Positions 31,196-43,399 of a stretch of DNA of 64,000 bases are shown one piece after another. The stretch lies in contig JALUTQ010000001.1 in NCBI GenBank assembly GCA_032718865.1, positions 558,001-622,000 of the forward strand, read 5' to 3'. The notes under the pieces were generated by a model. It searched no databases. It was not told where the DNA came from and saw only the letters and a program-made list of their open reading frames with translations. The number at the start of each line of letters is the position of its first letter. Within the stretch, counting starts at the first letter, position 1. The translations under genes were made by a program, and so were the position numbers. Origin of the DNA: Tilletia caries. Lineage: Eukaryota > Basidiomycota > Exobasidiomycetes > Tilletiales > Tilletiaceae.

Positions 31196-32927
31196 GCCCT
31201 CCTCGCCTCGCGCTTCTTGCGCGCCGTATATGTCGGTCTACTCCCCGCCTCCAGCCGGGGATTGGCGAGGGGCCGATGACCTCCGACGGTACGAGCCATG
31301 GCGCGCTGTCGTTGGATGGCCGCTTGTTGTGCCTCGTCGACGTCAGCAGCGGAGGAGAGGGAGGACGGAGCTTGGTGTGCGAGTGCGGGCCAGCCGTCGT
31401 CGTCTGTGTCTGGCACGAGGATGGTGATTGTGACTTCGACTGCGCTCGAGCCGAGGTCGGCGTCCGCGTCGTCGTCGTCGCTTTCATCGGCTTCGTCTGG
31501 AGTGACGACTGCAGCTGTCGGAGTGGCGGTGTTGTTCCTGGCAGCACTCTCTTTCGACGCGTTCTTCGCACCCTCCGCCAGGGGAGAGGGGAGGAGGGAG
31601 GTGCAGAGTGGGAGGGCGCAGGTTGGGCAGAGGGGTTGTTGTGGGTGGAGAGGATGTACGCGTCCTTTGAAGGGGGCAAGGCGGGCAGGTTAACCTGTTA
31701 GCTGAGTGCCAATGCATACATAGCTGAGAAGTGAGTGGGTAGCTCACCTTGACAGAAGCACAGGACGAGCTCTGGAGGTGCTGATCCCTGGTTGTCTTCG
31801 GAGACGACGAGCTCTGCAAGGAGGGCATCGAGCTCTCTCATGGCAGCTGTGGGCGCGATGGTCTCGAGTTCGGGTGCGGCTACATCCGCGGTGGGTTGCT
31901 GTTCTGCTGCTGCTATCAGAGTAGGCTGTTGATACGATGTCGAAGCGGCTTCGTTTTCGCTGGTAGGCGGAGGGGCGGGGACAGATGCCGGGCCATGCGG
32001 TGCTGTAATGACAGCGGGGCGACGATATCCGTCGAGAACGAAGTCCTTGTCCTTGTGGTAGACGGTTCCGACGGGCCCGAATGCCTCTGGTATCTCCTTA
32101 ACCACTCGTTTTGCAGTGGCTGGCTGGAGAAGTCGCTGTTTGGGAGTAGTGAGCTTCTGTTTGCCGTGCTGCTTCGCTTGCTGCTGCCTTGGTTGACTGG
32201 ACGGGGAAGAAGATGCTCCTGCTCCCGATGGTTGTGGCTGTGGCTGACTGCGTGGTGCATTGGGGAAGCGCTGAGCAACATACTGGCTGATGAAGCTCGC
32301 CGCCTGTTCGCTCGATCCCAGCAGCGAGAGTTCGACGAAGGGGTTTAGGGCGATGACCGCTGCTGCGAAGTTTCCGCCGCCGAGGAGGAGGAGTGTCCAT
32401 GTTTTGAGCGGGGGGCTGGAGAGGAGGGACTGTTGGAGGGTTATGATGGCGGAGGAGGATGCTTTGGAGAGGGTTGTTGCTGTGGTGGTCGTCGCAGCGT
32501 CGTCGATCTCTTCTTCCGGCTCGCCGTCGCTATGCACCCGAGGCCGAAGAATCGGATTGTGGCCGTCGTCATCATCGTCTGAGCGATGAGGATCAAGCGG
32601 GGCAGCGTCCTCATCGGAACTCTCGCCTTCTTCGTCAACACTGCTGTCAATCTTGCCGATGCCGGGGATGTAGTCTGCGCCCTCTAGGACGCGCAATCCG
32701 AAACGACGAGCGGCCTCTTGTACGCCTTGTGCTTTGAGTGCGCGTCCGGTGATGGCATGTACGCCGCCCTTGTGTTTGTCCTGGGCGAGGATGGTACGGG
32801 AGAGACTCTTTGGGCGAGTGATGGGCTGTAGCTGAAGCGCGGCGAGATGAGATGCTGGGAAGTCGGCGCTGTCGTTGTGATGAGGAGCCGAGGGTGGAAG
32901 GGTGAAGAGGGAGCGATGCACGGACAT
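31195..32927 (-). CDS. Hypothetical acidic protein gene, possibly a fragment
   Basis: An ATG at 32927 opens a 409-codon frame. A donor at about 31747 (CAG/GTGAGC) and an acceptor near 31700 lead into further coding-looking sequence (LCPTCALPLCTSLLPS, ADESDDDDADADLGSS, then RPTYTARKKREARRAEQHRR) up to the junction at 31195. The protein is rich in acidic and Ser/Ala runs. One segment, TWTLLLLGGGNFAAAV at about 32380, resembles the glycine motif that opens the VLRF1 domain of Vms1/ANKZF1, whose C-terminal half is encoded in the opposite orientation immediately to the right. The diagnostic GSQ loop was not found, so this is only a suggestion. The 3' end is undefined. Confidence 0.4.
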
Positions 32928-32929
32928 CG

Positions 32930-34060
32930 CGCCAGCGACACAGTCGTCTCCATCCCTGTGCAGACGCGCAAGCCGACGCTGGGCGAGTGTGTACGAGTGT
33001 GGGCTGAGCTGAGCCGGGTTAGAATTCGCTCTTGGAATCCGGATGAGTTGGCTGTGCTTGAGGAGGATGTGAGGGTGGAGAGGGAGAAGGGACGCGCTGC
33101 GGCTGAGCGCAGGAATCGCGGTGGTGCTCCTTCCAACGCGGTGGTAGCGGCGGCGGGAGAAGCTGAGTCTAGCATTACGAAGCGCAAGGCGGTCGTTCTC
33201 TCAGATCGAGAACGCGCGGGACGGGATCGGTTCCTACGCATGGTGGATATGGTGCGTAAGGGGAAGGTTGACGTCCTTGTTGACTTCTTGTCCAAGTACG
33301 AGGACGAGCTCGTCAAGCGTGGCGGGGGCTGGGGACCTGCTCTTGCCGATGGTGATGACAGATCGAGTGTCACAGAACAAAAGAACATCGACACGCCTTT
33401 CCCGCTGTGGTGGCGTGCTCAGGAAGCTGGGATTTCGCTGGACGAGCTGTCAGACGCGGGGCCGGGCGAGAATGGAGACACACCGCCGGCGGCGGTAGAA
33501 GCGATCCCGACCTCGGTCCCCAACACCCTCCTCCAGCTCGCAGCCGAAGCAGGCGTAGAAGAGATCGTGCAATACCTCCTTATCGAGCGCCGCGCAGACC
33601 CAGCCGCACCAATCGCACCCCTCCACCGCCGCACCACACCCCCGCCCTCATCATCATCAGACGCACCGGCGATCCCGCACCGGACCGCATACGACCTCGC
33701 CTCCGCTCGTGCCGTGCGGGACGTGTTTCGCCGGCTGATGGTCGAGCAGCCGGACTGGGCCGAGTGGGCGTAGATGGGTCCTGGAGGTGCGAGGGTGCCT
33801 AGTGCGCTCACGGGGGAGATGGAGGAGAAGCGCGGGGGGAAGGTGAAGGAGCGCCGGAATTCGTTGCGGGAGAAGGCGAGGGCGAGGGAGACGGCGATTA
33901 CTGCGAAGGGCGGACCCGTACAGGACCCGACTCCTGCTCCAGCTCCAGCTACCATCCCCAAGCCGTCGAGCCAGATCGCGAGTAGGTTGAGGAGAAGAGA
34001 GAGGGTTGGGGACACAGTCAGTCCTTGTGGTGAAGCCGTGAAGGGTTGCAAAGGATCATG
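32930..34060 (+). pseudogene. VMS1/ANKZF1 C-terminal half
   Basis: From about 32935 the plus strand reads SIPVQTRKPTLGECVRVWAEL, the end of the VLRF1 domain (consensus I/F-P-x-x-T-R-R-P-T). An ankyrin-like stretch NTLLQLAAEAGVEEIVQYLL, RTAYDLASARAVRDVFRRLM and EQPDWAEWA follow. An in-frame TAG (33771-33773) interrupts. The same frame then continues GARVPSALTGEMEEKR and a charged coiled region, matching the LTPEME-coil that follows in ANKZF1. The zinc finger and the catalytic first half of VLRF1 are missing upstream. Vms1 is the peptidyl-tRNA hydrolase/release factor of ribosome quality control; this copy cannot supply that function. Confidence 0.75.
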
Positions 34061-34189
34061 TCGATTCTCTGTGGGCTCACGTTTGATGGAGGGCGAGCTA
34101 TGGGCCGAGCTATAGACTCAGATCTGAAGGTGGAGGAGTAGAAGGAGTACAAGTTTATTCGCCTGCGTAACAGAGGAACCGCACCTCGT

Positions 34190-35250
34190 CTCACTCCTGA
34201 GAGCAGTCGCTGAAGGCGGTGCCCAGGATGTCGATATGCCTGGACGCAGGGTGCGCGGGGATCCCGATTCCCCATTCCAATTTCTTACGGGTTGATCTCT
34301 CATATGTACCTGTTGCGGAAGGTTTATGGCATGCCCGTAGTCAGACAAAGGAAAGAGTCAAAGGAAAGGATCTCGGAAAGAAGGGGGACGGATGAGGTTA
34401 GGACGTACGGATTAGGAGACGCAAGACGGTATCAGGCGTGCGTCCCTCGGCGATCACGATGCGGACATAAGCGGAATAGTTCTCGAAGGACGAAGTGTTG
34501 CGGATGTCGCTCTTGTTGGCCGTTTTCGCCAATGTCCGGGTCAGTTGCACGCTCGCTGCCTTCGAGAGCAGATAGGGGTAGATGCAGAAAGGAGTGGGTT
34601 ATGTGAGCACTGGGTTATGTAGCGCCTGAGATGCGAGCGTGGAGGGTTACTCACAGGGCCAGATACCGCCGCCGGGAGCGGCCAGAGGGTGTGATAATCA
34701 CGGTGATATGGAGGCGAGACAAGCAATGTTGATTGTATTGTCCTGCGCGGACAAACATACAGAACATTGAGAAGGGGTAAGAAGGGGTATCGTGTGGCTC
34801 TGGACTTGTGGAAATGCTCACCATGGTTCCCCTTCTATTTGTGAAGAAGAGGCGGCAGGGTGGAGATGATGCGTAGAGGGTGTTCTGGAGACAAAGAGCA
34901 GAGACATTTCAGATCAGTCAAGCGAAGACGGGGTCGCATGTAGCGCAGCGGGTATTCCTGAAGCTCACTGAGAAGTGACGAGCACACCTGGGGGTTGCGG
35001 GTGTGCGTATGTTGGGCGAAGGGTCTGGATAGATGGAGGCAGGCAGGAGAGACGCGTCAGTCGGTGGTGCGCTTCGCTCGCGTCGCAGCGTCGCCGCTCA
35101 GGCGCAGGTCGCTCGCCGTGCGTACGGGCGTAAGGCTTCCAAATCTGTGAAATGAGATGAAGAGAACGAGCCTGTCCGGGAGCAAGGAACGAGGGTGTAC
35201 AGGACTCACCTCAACGGCGGCCGACCTTATGAGACGGCGCCATTCTCTCT
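34190..35250 (-). pseudogene. Unidentified gene fragment(s)
   Basis: Two minus-strand pieces look coding. One at about 34410-34570 reads KAASVQLTRTLAKTANKSDI and SAYVRIVIAEGRTPDTVLRLL and ends at a GTACGT donor. One at about 34205-34290 reads WGIGIPAHPASRHIDILGTAF and ends at a stop. They could be neighbouring exons of one protein. Near 35180-35235 a short frame starts MAPSHKVGRR before a GTGAGT donor. None could be assigned to a family. The rest of 34.1-35.4 kb shows no gene; it may include the promoter of the MULE transposase. Confidence 0.35.
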
Positions 35251-35431
35251 CCAGTCGTTGAATACATACCCCGAATCAGAAAGAATCTGCCTTTTTCAGT
35301 GCAGACCAACGCGACAAGGCACCCCAAGGCTCGCTTTCCTGACTGCTCACCTTGCTCTTCTGATTGCCCACCTTCCCATCCCCAGGCTCAAGATTCCCAC
35401 AGCGAGGACTGAAACGGACTCACAATCTTCG

Positions 35432-38400
35432 ATGTCGTCGGCATCGCAGTCCGACCCTTTCTCGCGACCGCACTCTCCCGGCGGCTTCAGCATTGACGAG
35501 GAGGAGGAGGAGGAGGAAGAACCGGCCTCCGAAGACGAGGAAGCGATGCGGAGGAACGACGAGCACAATCAATCCATTCTTCAGGCTGTGTTACAAAGCC
35601 GAGGCGCGTGGGCACCAAGCCAGAATCGACTTCAGGGATTAACGCAGCGCAAGTCCAGCAAACAAAAGAAGGAGAAGTGGCGCCTGGTTACAACATGCAA
35701 TACCCAGCATCTGTACCAGTGGTTCGAATCTCAGGTGAGCATTACACTCTTCACTCCCCTGTTCGCTGGTCTCCGGCCACCAAATAAAAGCCAAACTCCA
35801 AAGCCAACCACAGATCTGGTGCTGATGCTCCCATTGCCAATTTGTCATGGCTATTATTGGCTATTACAGTTCAATGATTACTCCTCGCATGACCTATCGA
35901 CCGTACCCTGGGTTAATCTCACCTGGATGGGTCACCCAGGTGACAGTCCTCGCGACCTGTCAGCTCGACCATGGTTCGTTCAGTTCGGGGCCGGAGTCAA
36001 CAACAATTCTAAAGACATTGCTACTCTTTCGAGGAAGGAGACTGCTCGCATCGTTGTTCGCGCTCATTTCCGTTGCCTGGGCCGTTGCGTTCCCCATCCG
36101 GTCGGCGGTGACGAAGAGGAAGAGGACGAGACGGAGACAGATGCCGATGCCGATGAGTCGGAATCAAAAATTCCCGAGAATTCCAAAGGTAAAGGGACAG
36201 GGTTGGCTCGTGGGGAGTGTCCCGATGGCGTTCGCCTCCTAGTGAGTACACTCTCAGCACATATGCATTGCTGCAGCTCTATGTTCCCGGTGGCGCTAAA
36301 TCTTTGGTTCATTGCGCTGGTCTCCAGGTCGAGGTTAAGTCGTCCGACCTTAGCCAAGCGGAAGTCTACATGCGGGGGCATCACGTGGAAGCTAAGCCAG
36401 CAAGGCTACAATATTCACGACGTCTGCGATTATACCTGCTCGATGTGGGTTCTCGAATCGGAATGACACCTGCGTTGCTAAAAAATGGTGAGAGAGACAT
36501 TGGTGGACAGCTGCTCAGCATGGAGCGGCCATGGAGGACATGCTCAACGAATGTTTTGATTTTTGTGATCGTGCCCAGAAATGCTGCACGGCATCGAATC
36601 TGCGGACCTAGGCGCCCTGCCTCGACAATTCACCCGACCGCCGTTTCGCATACCCTCCCACAAAAAGGTCGAACAGTTAATGAAAAACCTTCGGTCTTCT
36701 AAGCGCCTGCATCAAGACCCGTTCGCAGCAGTCAACATATTTGTCCAGCGAAATCCGGAGCTTACGTTTGGGTGAGAGACAGTCTACCTGCTGACTGCTA
36801 TGTTCTCCACGCACTGATGTCAATTCGTCCTGTTGCATCCGGACAGTTACCAGAAGCTGCAGGTTCGGGCTAAGTCGTTCAAGTTCAGCGTGGGGATCAA
36901 ATCCCTATGGTCAATACAAAACCTGATTCGTCATCACGGACGCCTCATGCATTTGGACTCGTCGTGGCGCAACAAAAACGAAAATAGGTCGCCTTTGACC
37001 TTCGTTACGATTACAAATGAAGCTGATCATATGGTTCCCTGTGAGTATTCTGCCAATGCTCGAGTCTAAATCTCAGCCTCTCGTACGGACATCTTCTGAT
37101 CGACTACATACTCTGTCTCTATTGTTCCACACAGGTGCTGCCTACCTCAGCGCCAATGTGACTGCTGCCTCAATCGGCTCGTTGTTAACAGCGCTACAGA
37201 AAGAGGTGATGGAGGAGGTCGAGCGCATTTGCGACCTCGGAGAGAAAGGTGTGTTTCCTGTGCTGCCGGCGTTGATCAGTCTAATTCAGGGTTTACCCGA
37301 GGTTGAGACAGGTTCGAGCTAGAGGCGTCAATTGACTATAATTCCCTTTGGACACAATAATAGAATTGAATCAGCTCCGGAAGCGGGACCCTCAGCTGGT
37401 CAAGCGTGCGGCGGATATACAGAAGCGAGGGGCGTGGCAGCCCGCTGGCGTCATGATTGACAAATGCACGGCCGAGCTCAATGCAATCAAAACGGGTACG
37501 TATTCTGCATTTAGGCCACGTTACAGCAGACGTCTGGGATTTGACATGGCAGTAATTTCCACCTATTTTTCCAGTGTGGCCCGAAGTCCAGGTCCGCCTC
37601 TGCCAGTTCCACGCGATCCAGGCCATCGGCCGTTGGGATACGGACTCAACCCAAAATCTCAAGAACAGGAAGTCACCCGGCATCAGTATTGCCCAAAAGC
37701 TGCTGATTTGTATTGCCTTCCGTGAGGCTCAGCGCTGTCGAGACGGTGCTGAGTGGTCCCAATTTCAGACCGCATTCGAAAAGGAGGTGAATTCGATTCT
37801 GGCGCGCTGCACCGCCGCAGTGAGAAAACAAGTGGTGTCGTACTTCCGGGAGAATTGGTGGAATGATACCTGGAGGGGTGAGTTTAGCCCAATGTCCGAG
37901 CATTCGGTGGTGTTGTAGGCTTTAGCGCTCTTGCGCATGCTCAATGATGCATTGACCTCCTTGCGCTACTCTTGCTTGCAGATATTGCCACAGATATTGG
38001 GCTCGAAGACACACAGACACGGGACCATGCTAATACAAACAACACTATCGAGCGGGCTTTCAAAACGTTCGATAACATTTTTTTGGCGTGCAGGGTCAAC
38101 AAAAGGTTAGTGCCTCATGCCCCAGTTCTCACTCTACCTCCTGCACCACGTCCCATGAGGAAGTGGCCCTGTGGGGTGTGGATGTGAAGCTGAACATGTG
38201 TTTTTGACCATTGCCTTAGAATCGATCGCCTAGTCCATATACTGGCGACGGACTGGCTGCCCTACTACGAGCAGTTCAGTTCAAGCGAACCCCGAGTTAA
38301 CCCGGAAGTCAAGCAAATGATGCTGGATGCTCACAAGCTGTGGGAACTGGGTACAGCTATCAGGCCGGGACCGAACAACACGTTCCTGGTGTGGGATACA

Positions 38401-40373
38401 ATTACCACGTGAGTATACTCTGATATGATCTTCGTGGTGCTGGTTGGCTTAAAGCTAAGATAGCCCGAATTTTAAGTGGGAAACAAAGTTCTGAGCAGTC
38501 TCTATGTGTTTTCTCAGGACAACGAAGCAGGGCGTTACCCTGAAGAGGGCAAAAGAGTTCACTGTCAATCTACAGGGTCGTAAGCTAGGCTGCACGTGCT
38601 TGAAATGGCGGCAGACTGGCAAACGATGTGTGCATATGCATGCTGTCGCCATTTTCGTGAAAATGGGGGACGTTTCTGAGTCTACTGGTATGTGTTAGTG
38701 GGTTACAAAGGCCAGAATGTCCTCTTCCGTAAGGTTGGTTACTGAAGTGTTTCTGTCTTTCAGGGTCTGAGAGTGGACTATTCTCTAAGCAGCTTCCCCG
38801 AGACCCGGACGAATCACGAGTTAAGCTGCCGAGCGACACTGCAGTTGAAACCCTGGTGGCAGAGGTCTTCGCTATGGATGATGGTGCAGTAAAAAGTGAG
38901 TTGGTGGTCATGTTGTCTATTAGACATTTTTTGTTGTTCCCAGTTCTGGACAAGTTGGGGGGGAGGGGTTAAGTCTCTATGGCCAATTGGCCAGTGTGGA
39001 GTGTGTCTGACATTTTCTCTTATGCCTCGGATTCAGCTGGGGTTAAACCCGCGAAGGAAGCGGCTAGCCAGCCCGACGACCCCAAGGCCAACAATATTCC
39101 TTCCGGAACGTCAGCCGGAAGACCGGCGGCCGCGCAACCTATGCAGCCGTCACGTTCGAAAACAGGGTCCTCGTTGAGATTCAGCCAAAAACCTGGGAAG
39201 CGTCCGAAAGCAAAAGCGGACATATTACGGGAATATTATTCACAGCAGACCGTGCAAGGCGTGCAAGGGGCCAGCTCGCCTAGTTGTGATGGTATGTGCT
39301 TAGTATTATTTGTGTCTGTGCCCGACATTATTGCTCATCAGATATTGATTTATGTTCCGCGGCTATGTTCTCCCCCAGAATCAACGCCCCAGAGTGCCAC
39401 AACTGCCGCGGAGGCCTCCACAGCAAACCCTGCCCAGCCCAAGAACCCTATCCCCACTTACGAGGAACAGATTCAAGGGATAATCCGAAAATTGGATTCC
39501 GAGGCCGCAGGGATCCAACTGCCCGGCAGCAAAATCAGCACCTGGCTGGTCGGGACAGATTTCAAGGCCTTCCTCAGCCAGCAATGGCTCACTGGCACAC
39601 TGATTGCGTTGTGGTGCGAGCTCGTTCGACTTCACTACCACGTCAATCCAAGAAAGCGACCTCTTGATTTTCAGGGCGAGCCGGTGGAACCCACTCGGAC
39701 ATGCCTGACTTCGGTAACGCTGTTCACGGAGACATGGGACGAGGTTGTGATGAAACATCGTATCGAAGATATGGAACAAGGTGTGAGTATGTTTTCGTCT
39801 GTTAGAAGGCGGCCCCTGGCGTCGGAACTCGGATCACTCCGTTACGATGTGACACATAGTCTTGTTGACATGCATTAATTAATTATCGACCCACAGTCCC
39901 TTCTCTCGCAGGACAAACTAGTGTGCCCTTTACACCTAGGCACCAACCACTGGGCCACAGCCGTGGTAGACGTGGGCAAGAAGACTGTGACGGTCATCAA
40001 CTCGATTCCCAACGAAGCCCAGGCCAAATCTGTCCTGGCCTTTTTCCAGGAATTCCTGCCCCGGCGTGCAGAGCACGAGATTGGGAAAGGTCTTCTTGCC
40101 GTCGGTCGCGGGTCTCAACCAGACGACTGGATCCTGGCAACTGACCCTGCAGCAGAGTCCGAATACCCGCGACAGCGGGACAATTCCAGTTGCGGCGTGG
40201 TCACCTGCGCGGTCATACTGGCTGTCGCAAAAGGCGAAGCCCCAACGTGGCAAAACTGCGGCTACAAAGAGCAGTATATCAGCATCGAAGAAGCCGACAA
40301 GTTCCGACGAAAGCTTCTCTCCCACCTCGTCCCTCACATCCGGTTCGTCGATAGCAAACCCGCTGAGAAATAG
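35432..40373 (+). CDS. MULE transposase with SWIM finger and C-terminal Ulp1-type protease, apparently intact
   Basis: Fifteen exons join with all phases consistent into 1185 aa: 35432-35734, 35870-36241, 36277-36487, 36579-36771, 36847-37040, 37135-37248, 37364-37495, 37575-37877, 37982-38105, 38220-38408, 38518-38687, 38764-38895, 39037-39291, 39379-39782, 39912-40373. No stop or frameshift was found inside them. Order: a Ser/Glu-rich start; a conserved LTWMGHPGDSPRDLSARPWF block; MULE core with HLDSSWRNKNENR (first D), GVMIDKCTAELNAIK and WPEVQVRLCQFHA (second D) and NNTIERAFKTF (E); a SWIM finger (CTCLKWRQTGKRCVHMH); a linker; and a C48/Ulp1 domain with NHWATAVVD (His) and QRDNSSCGV (oxyanion Gln region and Cys). 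The usual catalytic Asp aligns with Asn in VINSIP. A truncated sister copy at 17.7-19.8 kb supports the splice sites. Transposase-protease fusions are known for plant MULEs (KI-MULE/Kaonashi); the protease role is unknown. Confidence 0.82.
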
Positions 40374-42124
40374 ATTCACAATCAACATGACTTACTGTGG
40401 GGCTTAAAATGAAATGAGGCTGACTGGCAGAGAGAAGGAAAATGAAAAACATGGTCTGTCCTTTCTGGCCTCTCTGGCCTCACCACCACCATCAAGGTCA
40501 TACATACAGCTCATCCTCGTCTATTTGCCACCTCGCTCGATGACAGCAGGCAGGCTCTCGATGGGGCCGAGCTCGACAACAAGGGTTAGTTACGACTGCA
40601 GACCCCGTGCTTCCCACCTCCCTGGCTGACACCGCTCTTCACAACAGAGTCCCTTCTCATCAGCTCGCCTCCGCCATTGGTATAAGTCCACCTTCCGCTT
40701 CTCCATTCTCATCCACCGGCTCGTCTCCGCTCCCTCACAGTCCAGCCTCCGACAGCATCCATCATCCTAGTACGGCAACATCACATTAACCATCGGCCTC
40801 TCCGTCCCCACCCTCTACTTCGACGACGACCAATCGCAACGTCGGATCGCGCGTCTCGTGCTTCGGGGGGAAGGGGGGTAGCAGTGGGATGCAACTTCGG
40901 CAAAGCGGGTCGTCAGTGCTGGGGCGGCTCGGAGCGGTTATGGACGCCGTCGCCTCCGCACTCTACCGCGTCAGGATGGAAGAGCCGTGTTCGAGCGTCT
41001 AGCAGACCGATACCGGAGAGGTTGCTGCCATACAGCACGCGATCTCAGCCAGTCAGCCTCGCGCCAAGCACAAGCTTCTCCCACAGCCATGCATATCGAT
41101 CAGGAGCGGCACCAGCAATGACGCAGCAATCAACAGGTTCGGATCAAGAAAAGGTCGGTGGATCAGTTGGCGACCAGATTGTCGTCCTCAACCCTCAGCG
41201 GGATCTCGCACAACTAGGTTGCTTCAATGGAGACCGAGTACGTCCTCTGTTATCCCCTTCCAAGCGCGTACGGAATTACCATTCACCGTTACTCTCTTCC
41301 TAACAGGCCATCGTCGACCTCACAGCAGCGCGCGTCTCCCGCCTGGGCCAGATCTCTGCCCCCCTTCCCTCCCAGGCACAATCAGCACAGGAGCGACCTC
41401 CTCTGGGACAGCCTCGACGACGATGTGTTCGCCGGTTCGCCCTCGTAGAGGAGCTCGTCAGTATGGTTCGTTCGCCGTGCAGCTTCCAAAGACCTTGGTG
41501 TACGTTTCGGTCCGCATTCCACCACCTGATCATCGCAGACGTGTCTCGCGCGGTTGTCGCTGACACGTCCTTTGCTGTCACCCGACAACGCATTCAGCCA
41601 TTTGCCCCGATGTCGTGCTTTTATTGCGGTGTGGACAGGGATCGGTCAGTAGAAAGAGTCAGGGCTTCCCTCTGCCCGAAGTGCGAGGCTGATCTCTTCT
41701 ACATTCATGTCCTTTCAGCTTGCTTGCCCACAAGACAGCACGGAGCGCTCCCACGCATGCGACCAACTGCAGCGAAGCACCGACGTCTACGACCCTATCT
41801 CCCCTCTGACTATTCGCCTCCATCCTCCGCTATTGGCAGCGGACCAAAGACTACTCGGGACTCTGTCAGCTGTGAGCACGACGGGGGCTGGATGCGTCGC
41901 GTGCTGGAGGAGTCGCTTCGTCTGCTTCTCGCCTGGACCTGGTGGCTCGGCAGTAGCAGCAAGGGGCGCGAGACCCTAAGGGCCCGGACTCCTGATCGCA
42001 CTCCACGCCCTGCCCTCCGCACGTCGTCTCCCTCGCCGGCTTAATCCCGCCCACACCACGCGCGTCAGGCTATCAAGCCGAGTATCACAAAACAGAACGC
42101 GCTAATGAGACGACGTAAATTGCG
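40374..42124 (+). other. Coding-looking but unresolved interval
   Basis: Plus-strand stretches look coding in shifting frames: LTIGLSVPTLYFDDDQSQRR near 40.8 kb; IVVLNPQRDLAQLGCFNGD near 41.2 kb before a GTACGT donor; and a piece near 41.6-41.7 kb with CFYCGVDRD and CPKCEADLF, a possible four-Cys zinc ribbon. I could not chain them into one model or name a family. They may be decayed cargo gene fragments. Confidence 0.35.
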
Positions 42125-42928
42125 ATGATTCAAGGATCGACCGCAATCTCCAACGCAGCCAATCCGTCATGGGGACAGCGGGACATTGTCCCCTACAGAC
42201 TCACACCCACCTTCCAGCATCAGCGCAAACTCAACGATCTCGTCAAGTACGTATCTATCCCACCCTCCTCCATTCCTCTCCTCTGCAACCCCCATCAGAC
42301 TGACCCACTTTGACCTTTGACCTTTCGCAGCGCACACATCGACCAGACCATCCAGCGAAGCCCCGCTACCGGTGTAGTCCAAACCTCCTTCTCTACACTC
42401 ACACCAGCTCCGCCGTCGCAAACCCCCGAACCTCATCAATGGGCCTTCAGGCCGGCCCTCGCCAACACGAAAGGCCATTTCTACTTGGGCCCATTGGAGC
42501 CAAGCCTGGTCTTGGCCTTGCTGTCATCCGCCGGGCTCAGTAAGCACGCGGAACTGGCACTCACCGGCACCGTAGGAGGCTACCTGAAATACTACCACTT
42601 TCGTGGCCATTCCCAAACACCTTCATCACGTCGCCGAGCCGAGAAAACGCCTTCTGCAGAGGAACAGGAATGGTGGCAGTGCCGTCTCTGTCACGGAGAC
42701 TTCCACATCCGGCCGAACCACGTTACGAACCTTGGCGCACACCTATACGGGACCGCGAGATCCCGGGGCTGCTTGGACCTTCGCGCCGACAACCCGGCTG
42801 AATGGATCCCGCCTCCCGCGCGCGATCCGTCGGGAAAAATTGTCCGCATTCGCCCCGACACCCCAACACCAGCCGCCCGCGCTCCTCGCGGGTCACAGAA
42901 CAAATCTCGACAGCCGGTCGCAATCTAA
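42125..42928 (+). CDS. Hypothetical two-exon protein with a BED/C2H2-like finger
   Basis: Exons 42125-42246 and 42331-42928 join in frame (239 aa; donor GTACGT, acceptor TTTCGCAG). Residues about 130-160 contain WWQCRLCHGDFHIRPNHVTN followed by LGAHL, a C-x2-C-x9-H-x6-H arrangement like a BED or C2H2 finger. The N-terminal half has FYLGPLEPSLVLALLSSAGL, which could pack as a small helical domain. The C-terminus is basic and Pro-rich. BED fingers are frequent in transposases and domesticated relatives, so a mobile-element origin is possible. No relative is recognised. Confidence 0.5.
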
Positions 42929-43399
42929 ACCACAGCGCATCTGCCCTATCCTCCGCGGCGTCTTCCCCTACCCTCACCAACCCGCACGGCAGCGGCGACG
43001 GCAGCGTCATCATGTCAGAGGTGGGTAAGAGGAAAGGGAGCTATGTGTGCTATGTTCCATTGGGAGGGAGGTTATGGACGGAGAGGGTCAAGGTTCCGGA
43101 GCTGTCGGCGGAGCCGTGCATCTTTTCCTTGTAACTGAGTCTGCTGTATCTGCGCAATTCATTCAAGGGCAACAGGAGGACGTCTCGACGTCTTTCATCC
43201 ATTCATCCATCGTACGTACAGTGGAGTTGATCAAAATTACAGAAAAGTGCGGAACATTGCCGCTGCGGCATGAGAGAACAGGAAGCCGGGCATGGTAGAG
43301 ACTGCTCTGCTTCAATGGGATAAAAAGTAACGACGGCCATCACCGTCAGAGAGGTAGACCTGACCCTGCTACCCATCCTGCTCGAGCCTCGAGACACCG

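Noticed and set aside
30865..31701. The full 278-aa plus-strand frame as one carrier protein
   Set aside because: Only the part up to about 31195 has carrier motifs; the remainder is antisense to the gene on the other strand.
35195..36466. A single-exon 423-aa protein at the MULE start
   Set aside because: The 135-nt intron happens to be in frame; the sister copy at 19.5 kb has a stop in the corresponding intron, so splicing is favoured.
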